NCBI GenBank assembly: GCA_033220425.1
Contig: CM065649.1
Coordinates: 1,364,001-1,428,000 of the forward strand
DNA from: Lepraria neglecta
Taxonomy: Eukaryota; Ascomycota; Lecanoromycetes; Lecanorales; Stereocaulaceae
DNA: 64,000 bases
Direction: 5' to 3'
Shown: piece after piece, positions 59,037-64,000 of the stretch
How the letters are laid out: each line of letters starts with the position of its first letter
How positions within the stretch are numbered: position 1 is the stretch's first letter
Translations under genes and position numbers: made by a program
Notes under the pieces: model-generated
What the model was told of the DNA's origin: nothing
The model's database searches: none
Seen by the model: the letters and a program-made list of their open reading frames with translations, nothing else

Positions 59037-60030
59037 TGTAATTGATGATAATTCCCAGGTCTGGAGAGAAATTATCTTCAGTGAACACAGTGTAATAAAA
59101 TAACTCAACTTCGCAAGCATTTCAAGAGCAGCATCCATGAGTATCAATCAATGATCTAAAGATAGAGCATACGACTTGGCAGCCTTTGTCGTCTAGAGCC
59201 TGCTTGGCAAGCCTTCCAGCACTGCCTTGATGCATGGCAAAGATTCCGATGAGCACAATGTCTCTAAGCTTGAGGATGAGCACAAGTAATCTCCATATTG
59301 ACCGTTGCAACAATTCCATGAACTTCCTGTACAGGAAGCTTGGCTCTCTAGCTTGTTTCAATCTTAGGTATCAGTGACATTGCAATACGGAGCTTGTCAC
59401 TAGGTCCTCTTCAAATGGAGAACGAAAAGCAATATCCCAGCATTACGCTTCCCGCCCCCACAGATAGCAAGGCTCGACTCCCAGACCTCGATCGAGGCTC
59501 AGATCTGCAGTACGCGTAAGTGTTGGAGATCTGAGATTCGATGCATGGTAGATGAAATTGTAATGGAATGTCTCAGCCACCAACGACTCCAGTGATGTAG
59601 CCAAAAAAGACGAGCGGACTCAAGGAATCATAACAATCTCATCGATCCTTCCAACTAAATTGATCCAAATATAGAGATTTTCTAGATGGTAAATGAGGAT
59701 GTTGCAGGCTATAACAGCCGGGCTTGCCGCTAGTACTACCACCTCCCACTAGCCAAGAAATAATACACCAGTTCATCTATCACTCAGCTAGCTGTGGAAA
59801 GGTGTGGATGGATGTCTTCGAGAATACCCTTAATTCTTGTGCGCGCGCAATCTGCTTGGCTAAAGCATACCCCAGCGAACACCCCCCCCCCCCCGGAGTT
59901 ATTCCCTCCACCACGATCAGCTACTCTCTTAAGGCAGTGGCTTGGCTATATTCCCAGTCCAATCAGTATTCTCGAGCCACACGGCTGTAGTAAAGATCAG
60001 TAGGTAATCCGTCTACGTTTTGGACAGGCC
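59037..60030. other. Spacer between tandem metallopeptidase genes
   Basis: It includes the upstream region of copy 1 and the downstream region of copy 2. Blocks near 59480-59510 and 59690-59740 resemble blocks near 61770-61800 and 62095-62145, so flanking DNA was duplicated with the gene. A run of 13 C residues lies at 59882-59894. Confidence 0.5.
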
Positions 60031-61128
60031 TCACCTTGGCCCAAATAACTCAGAGTCAGCGTTTTCAGAAAGATCACCGTATTGCCTGTTAGCAATCGTT
60101 TGTTTCGCAAGCTCCGTGACGCCAACGTAGTCGTATGCCTTGGCTACCTCGCCCCTGACTTTGGGGAGGCCGGGAAGGGGAACGTCACTGGCTAGAATAG
60201 CAGAATCAGCCATGGCTTGGCCAGTTGCCATTGCGATTGGTAGGGAGCGTGTTTGGTACTCACAAGGTCTTACAAAGACATGATGCATTTCGTGTAGCAG
60301 GGTGCCATAGAGACCACTTGCATAATAATCGGGCGTGTTCTCGGGGGTGTTCCTTGTCCAAAAGTCTGCGTTTCTGTCGTCGTCGGACGTTGGGATGTAG
60401 CTCCACTCCCCATTATCCACGCATGAACATAACACTATCCAATGCGGTGCCTCTGTCATAGCATCGAATCCTTCACCGCAGATACCGAGTCCTACCGGCA
60501 ACCACGCTCCACCGGGAGTTAGGAATTCTGGGAAGTTTTAGAATGTACATGTTTGCATTGTAAAACTTCAAAACCTATCCTGATATGCAAAGGATAGTTT
60601 GTTGTCTTTCATATATGGCAGACCGGTCTTGGGGTCCTTCTCATATTTCACAAATTTGCTCCTAGGGTTGGGATCGTCTGGCGTCGTCGTTTGAGAACCA
60701 CAATATATCTTTGCGGGAAAACTGGCAATACTGGCATCTTTTATACTTTCCAAGGCCCCTGCAACACTCGATCAGCACAGGACAAATGTTCAATAGACGA
60801 TAGGACTTACTTAGCAGGCCTGATTGAGCTATAGTATAGCCTCGTGTGAAATTTGGGGGTATATAAAAGGCAGTCAAAAGGCCTTCGAGTCTGTTGGCGT
60901 CGCCGGATGGCATGAATTTCTTCATAGTCATGAGGAGGTCGAGTCTTTTGTGGGCGAATTGAGCGACATCGATGGCATTTTGGAGCGCGTTCGTCAAGGT
61001 GTCTGTCTGATCCCGTCCCTCAAAATTTTTGCACGAAGGGTCGAATGGTCGAATGTGATGGCGTACAGTCGATGGGTGAGTGCAAGGATGAGAGTAATGA
61101 TTCGCAGCGAAAGCAGCTTGGAGAACAT
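60031..61128 (-). pseudogene. Secreted zinc metallopeptidase-like protein, copy 2, broken
   Basis: It has the same layout as copy 1: signal peptide MFSKLLSLRIITLILALTHR, DPSCKNFEGRD, LLTAFYIPPNFTRGYTIAQS, a GTAAGT intron (about 60808-60758), IYCGSQ, then PGGAWLPVGLGIC, LLHEMHHVFVRPC (HExxH) and YVGVTELAKQ with NADSELFGPR. An 8-bp tandem duplication (GGTCGAAT twice, 61039-61054 on the plus strand) just after the signal peptide throws the reading frame; removing one unit from the comparison restores agreement with copy 1. The junction near 60580-60520 also does not resolve in frame with standard splice sites. The final NADS box ends at a stop soon after, without the Gly-rich tail of copy 1. It is likely a pseudogene, though an alternative start or exon is possible. 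Confidence 0.65.
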
Positions 61129-62481
61129 TATGGCCTACCAGGGGTCCTGATTTGAGGGAACTTGATACTGGACGTTTTCTTCCAGTGCGAGATACTTCAA
61201 TGCGTTCATTAAGAGCTGTCCTCCATACGTATCACTCGAAAATCCGAGAATAGCATATATCAATTGGTAGGCTATGCTTAGCAACCCTTTCCTTGTTCCT
61301 TGTTGCATTGCCAGTAACGTTCGCTGATCGCAATGCTTCTTTAGTAAGTCCACGTAATGGCAATTGAAACATAATGATAACGTAGGTGTGAAGCTCACGC
61401 GGAAGCAACAAAAGTGGAGATCTCTGCTCATTACAATGTTCACAATCAACTCACATGGCGATGAGCAAGCATCATGGGTTCTGCCGCGCGACTCCTTGGA
61501 CTGAAGGCGGCCGCTGCATATTCAAAGTCCCCGACTATCGACTAATCGAGCAATATGCTATAGCTCCATTGGCTGATTGTTGTCCTGCTATCCTTATGCG
61601 ATAGAGACAAGCTACCTCCATAATATTGCGTAGTAGCTGATCGCTCAGCTGTGGGGCACTTAGCCAGAGAAAGACTTAGAACTGGTGACTATTGATGTAA
61701 AGGTCGGCCCCCAACGATCATCTCGATTCCACAAACATTGATCTAATCGAGAGCCTCGATCCTAGTCTCGGACAACGCTCAGACAGGAACTACGCGTAGA
61801 ACAGTGGAATAATGGATTTTTTTCGTGAACAATGAACCGGAGATCTCAGTCTTGCTGATTGCAAAGGATCTCTGTAGGTATTGGTCTGTTCCAAGGGGTA
61901 GCTAGCGGCATAAGCGTCTATCTTGACGGCATGAAGACGATGATTCTTTCAGCCACCAGCACATCTTGGTACGACCAGTGATATTGCCAAGACAGACGCG
62001 CGTTCTCGAGAGATGAGCAAGAGCCTCATCATCTATACATATGATCTAAGAATAGTAATGGCAGCGTACCTTAGCAAATAAAAGCTTTCTGTGCAGTGAT
62101 GTTTCAGGCTGGAACAGCGGGAGCCGGACTTGGCGCTTGTTGCTAGCGTGAAAAGTTTATGTCATCCAATCCTCCAACTCGCCGATGCTACACCCTTTCG
62201 CACAGCTTGACATTGATGCACGCGTCTCCACAGGTCTAAGATCGGCTTAAGAAAATGAGAAACACAGTCGTGATGTCTCATTCGAGACGAAACGCTAGCA
62301 TGACGCTCGACACCATAAATCTATTGTTTTATCGTGTCAGAGAGCATGGGCCTAGCTTGTCCATACCCCCTCATACTGTTCATATCAACCCCCATCCTTC
62401 TCTTGCAACAATCTATCACAAGCCAAAATCTTCATCCTTTGTGAAGCAATCCTCTGTCCTCTTCCCTATCTTCCATTCGTC
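61129..62481. other. Intergenic, upstream of copy 2 and of the last gene
   Basis: No gene recognised. Parts resemble the region upstream of copy 1 (see 59037-60030). The last 250 bp should hold the promoter of the secreted-protein gene at 62482. Confidence 0.4.
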
Positions 62482-64000
62482 ATGAAGGTATCTCTCAGGA
62501 CTTTTCTACTCTTATGTCTCCCACTATACGTACACAGTCGCGCAGCACCATCTCCCACCACTAAAGATCTTTTTACCATACCCAGCAATGTCCCCAAAAC
62601 TCCCACCGGCCCACAATGCAAGCAAAAACGAGAGCAGTCTGTTCCTTCAGCGGCAAAGATAATCGCGACTTTCGTGAGCGCTAACGCTCTGTCTGACGCA
62701 TGTAGCATCTCGAAGACCAAAAGCAGTGTGGTCAAAGATCGAATCGGGGATACAGATATTACTTATTGGAATCTGGGCTCCTACTTCTTTAACATAAGCT
62801 CCCGTTCATCGTCACAGAGTCTGGAGACGGTACCCCTTTCGTTTTGTTCGGATCTATTCAACAGCATCATTAAGGCCTGTATTACAGATTCGGTACCCTC
62901 GTTCTGGGGCGGATCTGTAGTCGGTGATGGCACAACATTTTCAATCTCCAACGAAGCCTTTCCTAACAACCCTCTGCCTCCCGCGGATTCGGGAATAAAC
63001 CCAACAACCACTGCTAAACCCACCGGCGGTGTTGGTAGAGCATCAGTGACTCCCATGAGTACTGGGAAGGGTGTGGACAAGCCAATCCATGCATCAATCA
63101 CTTCCACGGACACTGTCGCGCCTTCCGGCCTCTCAAGTCAAGCCATATCTAGCAGTGGATTGACCGCAAACACCTGGCTTACGACTAGCCACGATGGCCA
63201 TATTACCATTATACCAGTCATCGTAGGTTGCCCCGGCTGTGGAGGCCTAGGTGCCGGCATCATTATTTGGGGTTTGCTACCGAAGCCCAACATCGTTTTC
63301 AAGTTGCCGAATCTGCCAACCATCAGTTTTCCATGCATACCTATTCTGTTCATCAAGAGCTCTAGCAGTCCGCCAGTTGGTAAGTCCACGGCTCATACAG
63401 CCATGACATGACACTGACCTTCTATAGTTGGCGGTGGCGGCGGCGGCGGTGGTGGTGGTGGAAGCCCTCCTCCTTCACCCCCTGGAGACCCGAACAGCAA
63501 ACCACAAGAATCAGCAACATCAAAATCGGAACGGAGCTCATCCAAATCGTTATCTTCATCAAGCTCATCTTCTGCGACCCGCTGTCCAACCGTGACAGAA
63601 ACCCCGGAAGTAATGTACCCGCCACAAACAAAACCAGCACTTGTCGCGCAGCAGGCCGCCATGATAGCCTCGAAGATCAAAGCTGCTGGCATCTATGCCG
63701 GAGGATCAGGCTCGGACTCAAGTTCCGAGACTACAGCCAAGAATACCGGGACTGCAAGTCCCAAGTCCACGGTGGTGGATCTGGACCAAAGACAACATCA
63801 CCTCCACACATACCTGGGCAAGACGGGTATTCCGGGTGCGCAGAATGTTTGTGAGATGCACCTCTAAGATTCCCCTGCGGTAGACCAAGGCTAACTTTCA
63901 TTCTACAGAGCCGCCGATCAAGGCCTTCCGAAAGGCATCCCGAATTGGTGTTTCTGCGGCGGGAAAGTCGATATCACCGCACCACTACTGACTCATACTG
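62482..64000 (+). CDS. Secreted Ser/Thr-rich protein with a glycine run, 3' end outside window
   Basis: Exons are 62482-63379, 63428-63850 and 63911 onward, with 48- and 60-nt introns. The second intron uses a GTGAGA donor and ends CTACAGAG, and the frame then reads ADQGLPKGIPNWCFCGGKVD to the window edge. Residues 1-21 (MKVSLRTFLLLCLPLYVHSRA) are a signal peptide. Residues 30-160 contain five or six cysteines. A Ser/Thr-rich stretch follows, then VGCPGCGGLGAGIIIWGLLP and LPTISFPCIPILFI. After the intron comes a run of about ten glycines, PPPSPPGDPNSKP, and a Ser-rich linker. This looks like a multi-domain cell-wall or extracellular protein. I recall similar Gly/Pro linkers in fungal wall proteins but cannot name the family. 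It is incomplete, so the catalytic or binding domain may lie outside. Confidence 0.7.

Noticed and set aside
59882-59894. Run of 13 C residues as a possible regulatory or structural signal
   Set aside because: A simple homopolymer in a spacer, prone to sequencing-length error; no further structure around it.
61135-61449. 104-codon minus-strand frame directly upstream of peptidase copy 2
   Set aside because: A similar frame occurs upstream of copy 1 (59122-59361), but the two proteins do not align well. These are probably promoter-side chance frames.
1-64000. CRISPR array, secondary-metabolite cluster, or defence-type gene cassette
   Set aside because: No spaced direct repeats, no synthase-type genes and no NLR or nuclease cassettes were seen; the genes are ordinary fungal housekeeping, F-box, membrane and secreted genes.

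Overview
This window looks like a chromosome of a filamentous ascomycete (Pezizomycotina). The genes carry short GT-AG introns, mostly 43-94 nt, often with CTGAC- or CTAAT-like branch sites. Five housekeeping proteins are recognisable in their fungal forms: Tma20, Ric1, the CK2 regulatory subunit, Tex1/Tho3 and Dna2. A fungal rhodopsin-fold membrane protein and several F-box-like families also fit this group. The class cannot be fixed from sequence reading alone; a leotiomycete-like fungus is a guess.

The window has two compartments. Positions 1 to about 13.5 kb are a TA-rich block of nested Ty3/Gypsy LTR elements. A chromodomain element (3015-9604) sits inside an older, inverted second element (1582-13208) and is flanked by a perfect 5-bp target duplication. 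The tail of another copy of the first family lies at 1-1581. The two LTRs of the inserted element differ only by transitions, as expected from repeat-induced point mutation (RIP). From 13.5 to 14.9 kb there is a border zone with a G-rich minisatellite, three tandem units of about 215-245 bp, a relic of the second element's LTR and one end of a DNA transposon.

From 15 kb onward the window is gene-bearing. Conserved genes are tma20 (19.2 kb), ric1 (20.1-23.3 kb), the CK2 beta subunit (24.6-26.1 kb, with an unusually long first intron), a seven-helix membrane protein (26.9-28.2 kb), a C2H2 zinc-finger protein (37.5-38.6 kb), tex1 (46.2-47.3 kb) and dna2 (52.0-57.4 kb).

Among them are two expanded F-box-like families. 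Family I lies at 15.2, 16.7, 17.8 and 41.4 kb. Family II lies at 30.7, 32.8, 34.9 and 43.0 kb. Of the eight loci four look decayed, including three of the four family II members, so this is a birth-and-death gene cluster.

The right end carries a tandem pair of secreted zinc metallopeptidase-like genes (57.7-59.0 and 60.0-61.1 kb), both with frame problems. The last gene is a Ser/Thr/Gly-rich secreted protein that runs off the window. Three further genes are orphans to me: a seven-exon gene at 47.5-49.1 kb, a Pro/Thr-rich repeat protein at 49.4-51.4 kb and a small secreted protein at 23.5-23.9 kb. A deletion derivative of a Tc1/mariner-like transposon lies at 44.9-45.9 kb.

I see no tight functional operon-like cluster and no secondary-metabolite cluster. 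The least ordinary features are the F-box family turnover, the nested transposon block with its border repeats, and the duplicated metallopeptidase locus.
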